Part shown: positions 13,110-24,949 of the stretch, in pieces
How positions within the stretch are numbered: position 1 is the first letter of the stretch
How the letters are laid out: each line of letters starts with the position of its first letter
Origin: Gordionus sp. m RMFG-2023
Taxonomy: Eukaryota; Nematomorpha; Gordioida; Chordodea; Parachordodidae
Assembly (NCBI RefSeq): GCF_954871325.1
Contig: NC_088775.1
Span: 13,059,561 to 13,123,560 of the forward strand
Direction of reading: 5' to 3'
Length of the DNA stretch: 64,000 bases
Notes under the pieces: model-generated
Seen by the model: the letters and a program-made list of their open reading frames with translations, nothing else
Told to the model about the DNA's origin: nothing
Databases searched by the model: none
Made by a program: the position numbers and the translations under genes

Positions 13110-14130
13110 TCTGAGGGTAAGTTGGAATGTAGGATGCTGACGAGCAAGAGTATTTAATTGATAAACACAATAAAGATTAAATTTGGTTATATTCCACAAG
13201 AATAGAAATGATCGGGAGTTAAGGCGAAGAAGCTAAGAGAGGTGTAAATGGGACGGCGGCAAGAAGGAATGGAGTAAGTGTTTGTTATTTATAGAAGCTC
13301 AACTTTTCTAGCAATATTAGATGCGGTGATGCAAAGATTCTGAAGATGGGAAGTAGATACTGGGAAGCCGATTTCAATGGACATGTGAGCGATGAAACGA
13401 CGGGGTTTGAAAATAATCATGGTAGATATGGCTACGGGATCAGAAATAAGAAAATGGAGAACTGTTGCAACTATTCCAGGTATACGACATGCAGTAAACA
13501 ACACATTTTCCAAAAAAAAGAGCGGAATACTTGGTTACATATAAAAGTGGGCCTCAACAAAATCAAGTTGACTATTTTACAACACCAAGACCAGGGGAGG
13601 AAGCAAAGGGAAATTCCCCCAAACCCTTTGTGAATTTGCCTCTTCTAGTAAATATCACTTTAAGCTTGTAAAAATGTATTCCTAGATATCTACCCCCCCC
13701 CTCTACCACCCCCCTCCTAAAAGTATATACAATATACACTATAAATAGAAATCTATTTTTTAAAATAACGACTAAAATTCAATATTTTTCTAAAAAAAAC
13801 ATTTTTATAAAAAAAAAGTAAAACCCAAAATTATTTTTGCAAAAATTTAACATATCCAAATGCTTACTATGAGTAGATCTAAAGACTTTCAATAAAATGT
13901 ATGAGCAAAAACAGACCTAATAGTGCTCCGCCCCACCAACAAAATTTTGGTTATGCCATGTCTGGAGCAATGATCTTTGGAGGATCAGAAATTGCAAAAT
14001 TATACCTGGAAACGAAATCGTTAGACAGCATAGACTCATAGTGTATGAGTATGAACAGTTAATGTTAAAAAGCTTCACTAACAAGAGATTGGCAACAATA
14101 CTGAGTAAGAGAAAGAGGGCATCTGAAATA
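13110..14130 (+). pseudogene. RTE-type LINE endonuclease relic
   Basis: The plus strand carries blocks of the apurinic-like endonuclease of RTE-clade non-LTR retrotransposons. Near 13215-13240 is GVKAKKLREV, as in the WKG-KAREIG block. At 13346-13630 an open frame has DFNGHVSDETTGFE, then HGRYGYGIRN, matching the GDLNGHVG and HGG-G-G-RN catalytic blocks. After an interrupting MITE, 13985-14035 gives CKIIPGNEIVRQHRLIV, matching the NCKVIPGE-VV-QHRLVV linker. It has stops and lacks reverse transcriptase. Part of the same LINE family, from further downstream, lies at 27040-27420. Confidence 0.7.
13592..13964. mobile_element. hAT-like MITE inserted in the LINE
   Basis: The left end CAGGGGAGGAAGCAAAGGG and the right end (in reverse) CAGACATGGCATAACC resemble the CAGNGGCGTAACC ends of hAT elements. 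It interrupts the LINE between its endonuclease frame and the PGE linker, which explains the gap in that relic. Internal sequence (TATCACTTTAAGCTTGTA) resembles that just inside the left end of the hAT at 19700. The 8-bp flanks do not match, so the exact ends may be off. Confidence 0.5.
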
Positions 14131-14149
14131 AAAGGTAAGTGTTGTTGAT

Positions 14150-16239
14150 ATTATCGGAAAAACAACAGGGGACAAAGCGATAAAGAGGGATATCTAGCAG
14201 CATCTACATGAGCGGGTTGGGGGAAAGGGAAGTGGATACTGTTTGCTTCCAATTTTTGAGATAGATAGGGGGTAGTCATAAATTGATAGTCTAGGGGGTT
14301 ATGCTAGAGATAATAAATTTACTGGGGGGTTATCTACATACTTTTAGATAAAGTAGGGCAAGTCAAAACTTTTTATTGCGAAAGCTTGGGACCAAAGTAT
14401 TTATAAGTTTCGTAATTATATAATTTTTGCAATTATACGATTAAAAATCAATAATTTATTTATTAAAAAACAGTTTGTGTTTTTTGTAAAAATATTTATC
14501 TTCTATATATATTATAAGCACTATCAAACTTAGTAATAAATACGATTTTTAATTAATGAACAACTATATATATAAATTTGAATAAGTTTCAAAACAAATT
14601 AGAAACATGAATTTTAAAAATTTGTCTAGTTATGTTTAAACATATGAATTTGACCTTTCCAAAGTAAATATCAGTAATTTTAAATTAATAGGATTATTTG
14701 ATATTCAAAAACAATAATTTTTATAAATACTACTGTTGTAGTTTTGCATTACAAAAAAAATGCATTATGCAAATCATAAACAAAATGTTTTATTAAAATA
14801 TCCCCGTCTATGTAAATGAGAAAAAAACGCGTGATATTTGTAGATGTTTTCATACTTTAACAGTTTTAACAAGTGGGATGTAGGACTTTTTATTTTTCGC
14901 TTGGGAGACTATGCAAATGTTGATTAAAGAAAAAGGATATATAATGGAGAAATTATGATGCGAAAAAGGATCATTAGATTATATTTTTTTAACTAAAATT
15001 TACTTTTTCTTTTCCTATATTAGTTTATTTTTCTTTTATTTTGATTATGTTTTTCACCTTATATTTAATTATATTTATTATTATTTAATAAATAATTCAA
15101 CTATAATTTTAGTATATATTTCTTTTTATATTTAGGTTCTGATTTCCAATGTCAAATCTTTCAATTGTGACAGTGGTGTTGGAGAGAGGAGGCGACAGGG
15201 CAATTACAACTTTTCAGTCTAATGCAAATCAATATATACGGTGGGACAAAGAGAAGTGTCAAACTGTATTCTAATACAAAAAAAAACTTCCAGAAGAACT
15301 TAAGAAAAATATGTAAATAAAAGTGAAAAAGAAAAATTATTTTGATAAGATTATGTTTATGTAGAATATAAAATCTAAAATTAAAAACAAAGAATTATAA
15401 AGGTAGCATTCATAGTAGATAAGATATAAAGAAGTTTGTGTTTAATTATTTAAAGGTGATAATTAGGAATTTTATATTTAGAAGTTACTGGTAAACTAAA
15501 AACCATTTGAATTTTGAAACTTATAGAGACTGATATTTTAGATTTTAGAAATATTATTAATTGATCACTAGAAATAACTATGACAAAGAAAAAGTAACAT
15601 AAATTGCGAAAGTTAATATTAAACTAATAGTTTCCTAAGATATAATAATTTAAAAATTCGGCGAATAAGATTAGAATATAAATTTATTGTTAGGAAATAG
15701 TTGATGTTGTAATTAAATTCTTATTGAAGATACGTTTAACTTTTATTTTAAGGGCTGCGAGAGATAAAACAGCCTCAAGGATTTGATATGTGAATGTAGT
15801 TTAATATTAGGTTGTAGATTAACCAAAAATCTTTATAAAGAGAAACGGCTTTCGTCATTAGAAAATTTATGCCGCAATCGAGCTCAATTAAAGATCGGAT
15901 TTTTATTTTTTGAATCAAATAAGATTTTAAGGCAATTAGGCAACGTTATTCTAATAATAGTAAAAAGATAGAGAAATACTAAAAAGAAATGATAAGATTT
16001 ATTTTAAATTGTTTTAATCGGTTTTAGATAGAAGAAAATATCGTGCAGAATGAAGAAATAATTTTTTTTAATAATGATATGGATATGAAATACTTCAAAA
16101 AAAAGAGACTTTTTTTTGTTAAAAAAAGGAATTCAGGATGTTTTTAAAAGAAAAATTTTAGTGTAATATACTGATTAATTGTGAAATAAAAAGTAAGTTT
16201 TTTTAAAAAAAGTTGTGCTAGAATTAGAGAATCATAATT
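14150..16239. other. AT-rich stretch, purine-rich on the plus strand, no gene seen
   Basis: The plus strand from about 15.3 kb is rich in A and G, like the internal region of the Ty3-type element at 47.5-54 kb, and leads into a repeat array shared with that element. A 62-codon frame at 15783-15971 has no recognisable motif. It may be a worn piece of the same retroelement family, but no gag or pol block was found. Confidence 0.3.
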
Positions 16240-16735
16240 TTGTGTTTTAAAATTGATGATAGACATAATTGTGAGAATCATAAATTATATGGAATGAAAT
16301 TGATGATATACACAATTAGGAGAATCATATTTTCAGATAGGAAATTGAAATCATATCAGATAGAATGAAATTGATGATAGACATAATTATGATAATCATA
16401 TTTTCAGATAGAATGAAATTGATGAGACATAATTATGAGAATCATAATTTCAGATAGAATAAAATTGATGATAGATATAATTGTGAGAATCATAATTTAT
16501 AAGGAACAAATTGATGATAGACACATTTATGAGAATCATAATTTCTGATGGAATGAAATTGATGATAGACATAATTATGAGAATCATATTTTCAGATAGA
16601 ATGAAATTGATGATAGACATAATTATGAGAATCATATTTTCAGATAGAATAAAATTGATGATACACATAATTGATTTGTTTTTTAACAAGTCTGCGAGAG
16701 TTATGAGAATCATAATTTTGGTGTGTTGAGAAACA
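16240..16735. repeat. 48-bp tandem repeat array, about 10 units
   Basis: The unit is about 48 bp and begins AAATTGATGATAGACATAAT, followed by TATGAGAATCATATTTTCAG. Units from 16362 to 16650 are the most alike; outer ones are more diverged. The same motifs (TTGATGATAAACATAAT, GAGAATCATAATTTT and a spacer TTGATTTGTTTTAACAA) recur at 53350-53705 in the 3' part of the Ty3-type element. The open frames crossing the array on both strands are artefacts of the repeat. Confidence 0.8.
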
Positions 16736-17499
16736 ACGAGACTTACGAGAAGATAAGTCATTTGGTGAAAAAGAACAAAAAAAAGATATTTATTCCAGTT
16801 GTTTTTAAACAATGGACGTGAACATAATAAAGATGAAAAGAAACAGATATTTTAGTTTATTTTAGTTTTCTTTAAAGAACAGGCGTGTACCACAAGATTA
16901 TAAGATTTCTTATAAAAATTTAAAACTAAGATTTTTTTTAGATTCAAGATATTCAAGAGAATTTTAGATATAGATACAACGGTAGATAGACATGTTTGAC
17001 AAAGGATGTGGATATTACCTACAAATGGCTCAAGGAAGATATGAATTTGGGCTACATTGAGGGTAGAGGGGTGATAGAATTTTACATAATGGTATAATTA
17101 ATTTAGCGTATTTTGACGATGTATTATAATTTTAAAATTTAATTAGAGAAAAAAGTGGGCAAATATTTTGAAGTTAGGAAATATAATAGATTAGGCAAGG
17201 AAGAATTAGATTAGAGGCGATAACCTTAAGACGAAGTGAACATATGATATATTCGGTGTAGTTCAAATTTGAGAATAAATGTGTAAGAAAAAGGGATAAA
17301 TTATTTCAGAAGTTATAAAGGGTTAAATAGATTATTTTAGGTCGAAGTAGATTAGATGCGATCTGAAACGGTGAGACCAAGATCAAGTGAGAATAAAGAC
17401 AAAGTCAATATCTATCGTAAGATCTATACGGTTACAAGAATTAGATGCCTAGAACTTCAAAGACAAGCGACTAGATAGAACAAAGGGTCAAAACGTTCG
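16736..17499. other. AT-rich stretch between repeat array and hAT relic
   Basis: No coding signal. This may be further retroelement 3' sequence. The left terminal repeat of the hAT relic that follows is not present here, so the hAT is truncated or was cut by a rearrangement. Confidence 0.35.
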
Positions 17500-19690
17500 G
17501 GTAGCTGATGACACTCGTGATGTTAGCTCATATGAGCAATTTATGTGTTAGATATATTGATAAAACAAAAACACTAAACCAATCTTTTATATCTTTTAAA
17601 AAAGTTGAAGACTTGGATGCAGAGTCATTAACGAAAACACTAATAACAACACTAAACAACAATTTCATGAATGCTATTAGTGGTGCTCAAGTGTATAATG
17701 GTGCATGTGTTATGAAAGGGCATCGTTCAGGATTCTAGGAAAGATATAGCAATAATCATAGAATGGCTATATATGTGCACTGCTATGCGCATAAACTCAA
17801 CCTTATATTAATTTCTGCCTGCAAATCAGTACCTCGGTTTAGAAAGTTGATGGTATTCAAGCTTTTTTTCTCAATATCTGTTCTTGATTTGAAATTAAAA
17901 TTAGGTTAAAATCTAAAAATATTGATGCCTTGAGTTCTACACGTTGGGGATCCCATATTAGAACGATAGAGGCAGTAAAAAATGACTTTCCCTTCAATCA
18001 TTTCTTATCTAGGAAATATAGGGCATGGTGATGTGGTGAAAGCAAGGGGAATTTCTACATTCTTTTACAATATGATACAATTATATGTATGTTTATATTC
18101 CAAAAATTATTATCTGTGTTCCAATATTTCTATTTTTTTGCAAATCAGATTCGGACATACAACATTAGCTCTTATTGAGTCTCTTATCATTTCTCTGTCA
18201 AATTTAAGAAATAATTCACTTCATTGTTTAAAATTTTGCAATTTATACAATATAAAAATAACAAATAAAAGAACAAAAATACCTTCAATCATTTAGAATG
18301 ATTCTATTCAAATAGATGATATCGCTTTTCCTAATTAATCTGATCAAATAGAAATTTTTTATAAGTCTCATGTCTTTTATCCAATTTTGGATATTATGAT
18401 AAATGAATTAAAAAGAGATTTTGTCAATAAAATGAAGATATATTAAAGGCTATAAGCGCCTTACATCTCTACTCCACCTTTTAATAATATCATTGAACCA
18501 TTTATCTTACATTATAATCTTCCGGATCCAATGGAAGAATACGCAATATTAAAGGTTTATATTTTAACCTATAATAAAAAACACTAACCTATGTGTAAAT
18601 CAATAATAGAAAACGATACCCACTGATATATTCCCTCGTATATATAATTGCCTTAAAATTGCGTTAATTATACCCTTTAATTTCTGCACATGTGAAAGAT
18701 CGTTTTCAGCATTAAAATGGGTGAAAACATATATACGATCGACAATGGAAGGATTAAATTCCTTGGCTCTATTAGGCATAGAAAAATAAATTATTAATAA
18801 TATTTCTATAGATTCAATTATAAATGAATATGCAACAATGATTAACCGGTGTAGAAAACTCATTTTATCAAATAGTTTAACCCTATAATTTATATATATT
18901 TTGATCTTTAACGCAATTTTTGGCGTTAATATCTGTGAGTGAAAATTTCGTTTGATATTTATTTTATGATTAAAAATAGAATATAATTTTTTAGAAATTT
19001 AATATTTCACAATAATTTTCTCGAATTTTTATTTAGATTCTATTATGTCATTTAAGAGGAAACTCTAACCACCATATAGTTTTATGATTTGGAAAGTCGT
19101 TTATATTCTCTTCTGTAAGAATTATTGATTTGATTCGGCCTACAAATTTTTTCTTATTAGTTCATTCTATAAAACATTGTCTAAAAAGCGTTGTTAAATG
19201 ACCTTCTGTCAATGTAGGTTACTAAGAATTATATTGCCTTGTGTGGGTTTAAAAACTATTATCTATTGAGGCAGTGTATGAACTAATTAACCTTTTTTAT
19301 CACTTGTAATTGTAATAGACGCAAAATTTTATTTTGTATTAAAAAATATTATTTTTACTTTGATTATTTATATTAGTTTGTACGCATAATAAATGACAAA
19401 ATATGAAATATTCAGAATAATTGTTGAGTTTGCTAATTCCAAAGGCCTGAAAATTTTTTAGTTGAGCCCCCTGAGTGAACTATTATGAAACAATGAATTA
19501 TTTTATTATATGTTTTTTTAATTAACTTCTTCAGTTTATATATCTTTTACAAATCAATCTAAATACATCAATTAATCCATACACAATTAACAAATATGTC
19601 TTAAAACAATTAATCATATTACCAATTGTCTTTATTTTCAAGATTAAATGATTCTATTACACTGAGATTGTAAAGGCTAGTGACGCCCTG
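17500..19690 (+). mobile_element. ZMYM1-like hAT, left-truncated
   Basis: A plus-strand transposase relic is followed by a right terminal region ending GGCTAGTGACGCCCTG at 19690. In reverse this is CAGGGCGTCACTAGCC, close to the ends of the non-autonomous elements at 19946 and 20766. The segment 18960-19690 also aligns with the right part of those elements (22950-23629), so this copy represents the coding lineage from which they derive. The matching left end is missing. Confidence 0.65.
17508..18880 (+). pseudogene. hAT (DUF4371-type) transposase relic
   Basis: Blocks in order on the plus strand: 17520-17735 encodes VRYIDKTKTLNQSFISF and KVEDLDAESLTKTLITTL, typical of the DUF4371 region; about 17775 gives CYAHKLNLILIS; about 18360-18420 gives HVFYPILDIMINELKRDF; about 18655-18790 gives FNFCTCERSFSALKWVKTYI and MEGLNSLALLGIEK, the C-terminal dimerisation domain. 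Several stops and frame changes break it. Such transposases catalyse cut-and-paste movement of elements with 8-bp TSDs. The minus-strand frame over 18600-18863 is a shadow of the dimerisation block. Confidence 0.75.
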
Positions 19691-19945
19691 TTTTCTACTC
19701 ATAGGCGTAGCTAAGGGGGGGGGGGGCAAGGGGAAATCCATCCCTTCAGAAATTTATCACTTTTTGTGAATATCATTTTAAGCTAATATAGTCCTCCCTC
19801 TTCCTTGACCCCCCAAAATGTATGCATATATCTTAAACAATAATTTGAAAGAAAGAATGTAAAAGTTGATATTTTTTTATAAAACTATTCATCATAATTT
19901 ATACATTTTTGGAAAAAAGCATTTTTTATATAAAATAAGTGAACC

Positions 19946-22900
19946 CAGTGGCGTCACTAGGAGGGGGCGCACAGGGGCTCGAGCCCCCTGAAAAATTTGA
20001 ATAGCCCCCTGAAGCAAAATTTTTTTTAAAATTGCTTTTTAATATCCCCTTGAACTAAAAATAAATTTTTTAATTTCCCCCTGGACGATTTCTTTTATAA
20101 TTCTATTGAGTAATATAAAGATTTAATTTTATTATTTAAAAATTAATAAAACTATCTAATTTTTTATTAAATGAATACTATTTTAATTATTAGATTATAT
20201 TATACATATAAATTATGTGTTCACTCTTTGCAATCAAATTCTATGTTAAAAATATGTCAATATCACTCAAATATTAACTTAGCATGAACAGTTGAAGCTT
20301 AATTGACTTTTATTATTTAAATTACAACTACATTTTGATTTTTAAATTTAATTATCATGTCTCTTCCTAAAATTATTTTCAAGGTCCAAATCCAAATGAG
20401 TATAAGATATTTATCTATATTATAATTTTCCGATGTCCTCACTACGTCATCGTGACGTCATGTCATCGGTAGGTATTTATTTTTTAAAATTTTAATAATA
20501 AATGCTTTTGATAATAAATATAAGTAATAATTTGCATTCATATATTTAACGCTATCTATTTATTAAATATATTATTAAAATTAAATTTCTTATTAATCCC
20601 ACAATGGATGTAATAAATTAGATATCTTTTCTTCTCTTTTTTTACGTGTTTTTAGGAAAGCTATTTTTTTCTTCTAAACAGTTTTGAGTTAAATTTTTAA
20701 TACGAATATATTTTTGATATTATTACAATCTATTATTATTTTAAGATATAATATACCAACTAGAGCAGGGGCGTCGCTAGCCTTCATAATCTCAGAGGGC
20801 TCAAGTAAAAAATTTTTATGGGGGCTCAATTTGCGGGCCTACGGCCCGCTTTTATATTAATATTTATACTTTTTTAAAATTTGTTAACTCTGAAAAATTT
20901 TTTTGATTTTCATATTTTGTCATTTATTATATTATGCATACAAAATAAACTGGCATATAAAAAATCACATAATGCAATAATATAAATCTTATCAACTTAC
21001 ATTGACAAAAAGTTATCAAACTAGTATAATTCTCTATAACCATTTTAGACAATGTTTTATAGAATGCACTAATAAGGATAAATTTAGAGGCCTAAATCAA
21101 ATCAACAATTTTTGAAGGAGAGTATAAACGACCAATCCAAATCATAAAACTATATGGTGGTTAGAGCTTCCTCTTAGATGACATGATGGAAGCTAGATAA
21201 GTAATCGAGAAAATTATTGTGAGATATTAAATTTCTAAAAGATTATCTTCTATTTTAAATGATATATAAACGACTACACATTTTACCATTATTGTTTACC
21301 TAAAATATGCAATTATATGCTCTCAGCCGTTATAGTAATAATCTTAAATTACATAGCAACACAAATAATAGATGCTGGTTAATTTGCAGTAATAGCCATG
21401 ACACTCACGATGTAAACTAATATTAGAATTTATTATGTTGGATAAATTGATAAAATAAAAACACTAAAAATCTTTGTAATAAATAATTATACAAATATAT
21501 TGAAGCCTGGAGTTATTTACACGGCAATGCCATATTAGAAATGAAACATTTTCTAACAATAAAATAAGGACCAGAATGATATGATGAAACAATTAAGATT
21601 TTGTATATTGTCGCACCACCTTGGTATATTATATCTTAAAATAATAGTAGTTTGTAATAATATCAAAAATATACTTGTATTAAAAATTTAACTCAAGACT
21701 ATTTTTCGAAAAAGAAAAAAATAGCTTTCCTAAAAACACGTAAAAAAAAGAGGAGAAAAGATATCAAATTTATTACATCTATTGCAGGATGAATAATAAA
21801 ATGTTAAATTTTTAAATTATTTATAACTAAATAGAGGGCGTTAAATACTTATATGCAATTTGTTAATATATTTATTATCAAAACCATTTATGAGTAAAAT
21901 TTATTATAATATTAACTGTAATATATTATATAACTGTTAAATACGTCTATAAAAGTGGCATTATATCTAATATTTTATAAACAACTGTATATAGTAGAGG
22001 ATTATACACTATATATTTACTTACTTTTTATAAAGAAATCTCTTATACTTATTTGGACCTTGAAAATATTTTTAAGGTATGATAATAAAATTTCAAAATA
22101 AATATACAGTTGATTAGTCATTTTGAACTCGGCTAATTACAATATTAAATTTGTTAATTTTCAAATAATATATGATTATATTTATTTAATTAGGGTTAAA
22201 TAATAATTTAAATAATAAAATTCAATTAAACTTCAACTGTTAAAGCTAAATTAATATTTAGTGAGTTATTGATATTATATTTTTAATACAGAATTTGATT
22301 GCGAGCTGACATAGTGAAAATATAATTTATATGTATTAATCTAATCAAATAATTAAAATAATATTCATTTAATAAAAATTTTAATAGTCTTATTAATTTC
22401 TAAATAATAAACTATATTTATATATTACTTAATGGAATTATAAAAGAAATCATTCAGTGGGCAATCAAAAAAATTTAAGGAGCCATTAAAAAAAAATTTT
22501 TTTTGCTTCAGGGGGCTATTCAAATTTTTCAGGGGGCTCGAGCCCCTGTGCCCCTCCCCTAGCGACGCCGCTGAACTAGAGGTGGTGCGACAATAATATA
22601 TAAAATCTTAATTACTTTCATCATATCACTCTGGTTCTTATTTTATAGTTACAAAATGTTTCATTTCTAATATGGCATCCTTGCCGTGTAAATAACTCAA
22701 AACTTCAATATATTTGCATAATTTCTTCTAAAGATTTTTACTGTTTTTGTTTTATCAATTTATCTAACATAATAAATTCTGATATGGGTTACCATCGTGA
22801 GTGTCATGGCTATGACTGCAAATTAACCAGCATCTATTATTTGTGTGACTATGTAATTTAAGATTATTACTATAGCTGCTGAGAGCATATGATTGCATAG

Positions 22901-23629
22901 ATAAGCATGGTCACTGTGTAGTCGTTTATATATCATTAAAAATGGAAGATATCTTTTAAAAATTTAATATCTCACAAAAATTTTCTCGATCACTTATCTA
23001 GCTTCCATCATGTAATCCTAGAGGAAGCTCTAGCCACCATATATTTTTATGATTTGGATTGATCGTTTATATTTTATTCTTCAAGAATTGTTGATTTGGT
23101 TAGGCCAATAAATTTTTCCTTATTGGTCCATTCTATAAAACATTGTCTAAGAGAGTTATATTAGTTTCATGACCTTTTGTCAATGTAACTTGCTAGAATT
23201 ATATAGCCTTATGTGGTTTTTAAAAACTATTATCAATTGAGGCATATGTATGAATTAATTAACCTTTTTTATCACTTGTAATTTTTTACGCAAAATTTTT
23301 TTATATCAGTAATAGAAAATATTTTATACTGTAATAAATAGATTTTGTATTAAAATATATTATTTTTAGAAATGTCTTGTATTGTTTCAATTATTTGTAT
23401 GCTAGTTTATTTTGTATGCAAAATATTAAATAACAAAAAATATGAAATTCAGAATAATTGTCTAGAGTTAGCATATTTTAAAAATGTAAAATATATTAAT
23501 ATAAAACCCGACCGAAGGCCGGGCAAAAGCGGGCCATAGGCCAGCAAATTGGCGGTATGGGGATGAAGCCCCTCATAAATTTTTTTTTAGCTGAGCCCCC
23601 TGAGATTGCAAAGGCTACCGACACCCCTG
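19946..23629. mobile_element. Non-autonomous hAT element D, inside C
   Basis: It runs from CAGTGGCGTCACTAGG to the inverse of CAGGGGTGTCGGTAGCC. Both flanks are agtgaacc (19938-19945 and 23630-23637), a perfect 8-bp TSD within element C. Its two halves are interrupted at 20766-22573 by element F. Without F, D is about 1.87 kb. The right half is homologous to the right end of the hAT relic at 17.5-19.69 kb, partly rearranged and with no coding left, so D is a deletion and inversion derivative that needs a transposase in trans. Confidence 0.85.
20766..22573. mobile_element. Element F: inverted copy of D inserted in D
   Basis: The ends are CAGGGGCGTCGCTAGCC and the inverse of CAGCGGCGTCGCTAGG. 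Both flanks are aactagag (20758-20765 and 22574-22581), a perfect 8-bp TSD. Read in reverse, F follows the same order as D: the part ending at 22573 matches D's left half, and the part starting at 20766 matches D's right half. So a copy of this family jumped into another copy in opposite orientation, giving interleaved inverted repeats nearly 1 kb long. The length is 1808 bp. Confidence 0.85.
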
Positions 23630-23751
23630 AGTGAACCAAACATGTTTTATAAGAAATGGAATATAAGCCAAAGAAAAGTCTTAAGACAAAAGTGAAATGT
23701 ATTATAATTATTAATAATAGATCCATAAAATTACTAAATAATATAAAAAAT

Positions 23752-24152
23752 CAAATATAATATATCAAATATAATATATCAAATATAATATATCAAATAT
23801 AATATATCAAATATAATATATCAAATATAATATATCAAATATAATATATCAAATATAATATATCAAATATAATATATCAAATATAATATATCAAATATAA
23901 TATATCAAATATAATATATCAAATATAATATATCAAATATAATATATCAAATATAATATATCAAATATAATATATCAAATATAATATATCAAATATAATA
24001 TATCAAATATAATATATCAAATATAATATATCAAATATAATATATCAAATATAATATATCAAATATAATATATCAAATATAATATATCAAATATAATATA
24101 TCAAATATAATATATCAAATATAATATATCAAATATAATATATCAAATATAA
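23752..24152. repeat. 14-bp minisatellite, about 28.6 copies
   Basis: The unit is CAAATATAATATAT, repeated without visible change over 401 bp. It lies in element C just right of the D insertion. Such uniformity suggests recent expansion or ongoing homogenisation. The unit is far too short and has no spacers, so it is not a CRISPR array. Confidence 0.95.
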
Positions 24153-24949
24153 CTTTTTATTAAGTGAGTTATTTTAATTTATTTGTTTTAATAAAAGTAA
24201 AATATAATTATAAAATTATTGATAAAATTAAATAAAAAAATTAAAGCACAAAGTGGAATATTATATGTCGTAAATTTACAGTATATCTAATTTTATCAAT
24301 TATCATATGATAATCAAATAATTTTTATCAAAATAGCGAATTATATATTTTACAGAAAACTATAAATTATTGATAAGGATATCAAAAAATATCTTTTAAA
24401 GAAATTGTGGGATGAATGATATGAAGATTATTTTTTAATATAGTTTTTATTTTAAATAAATAGATGGCGTTAAATAATTGAATGCAAAATGTTGCTATAT
24501 TTATTATCAAGAGCATTGATTAGTAATTTTTGTTAAATTATTAACTGTAATATATTATCTACTGTCAAATATGTCTGTAAAAGTGGAATTTTATCTAGTA
24601 TTTTGTAACCAATTCTATATAATAGAGGAATATTAACTATATGTACTTACTTTTTATAAATAAATTTCTTATACTTGTTTGGAATAACTTATTACCATGC
24701 TTTTATATTAATGTATATGCAAGAAATTTATTATATTTTATATAAACTAATAAAAATATATTTCATATAAACTACTAAAAATATATTTCATATTTGTTCC
24801 AAGCTTATTTTTTTTATTAAAAATAACCTCCTCTCTTGCAAAAATATTTTATGACGCCCGCCCAAAATGGGGTCTAGGGGCAAAGTGCTCAGAAATTTTA
24901 TAATCCCCCCCTTAGGAAAATCTTGGCTACGCCTATGTTTCTACTATAT

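Larger units (their letters stand above)
19700..24937. mobile_element. hAT element C, outer member of a nested set
   Basis: The ends are CATAGGCGTAGCTAAGG and its inverse GGCTACGCCTATG. Both flanks are tttctact (19692-19699 and 24938-24945), a perfect 8-bp TSD. It has no transposase of its own that I can read. Its right interior (about 24400-24680) aligns with 21800-22070 of the inner element, so it belongs to the same clade. Its length is inflated by element D (19946-23629) and by a minisatellite at 23752-24152. Confidence 0.85.

Noticed and set aside
16450-16812. 120-codon minus-strand frame over the repeat array
   Set aside because: It repeats the same peptide because it crosses the 48-bp tandem repeat, and the opposite strand is open too.
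19946-23629. One giant fold-back (palindromic) element
   Set aside because: The three TSD pairs show instead one element inserted into an inverted copy of itself.
23752-24152. CRISPR-like array
   Set aside because: The 14-bp unit repeats head to tail with no spacers; it is a minisatellite in a eukaryotic transposon.
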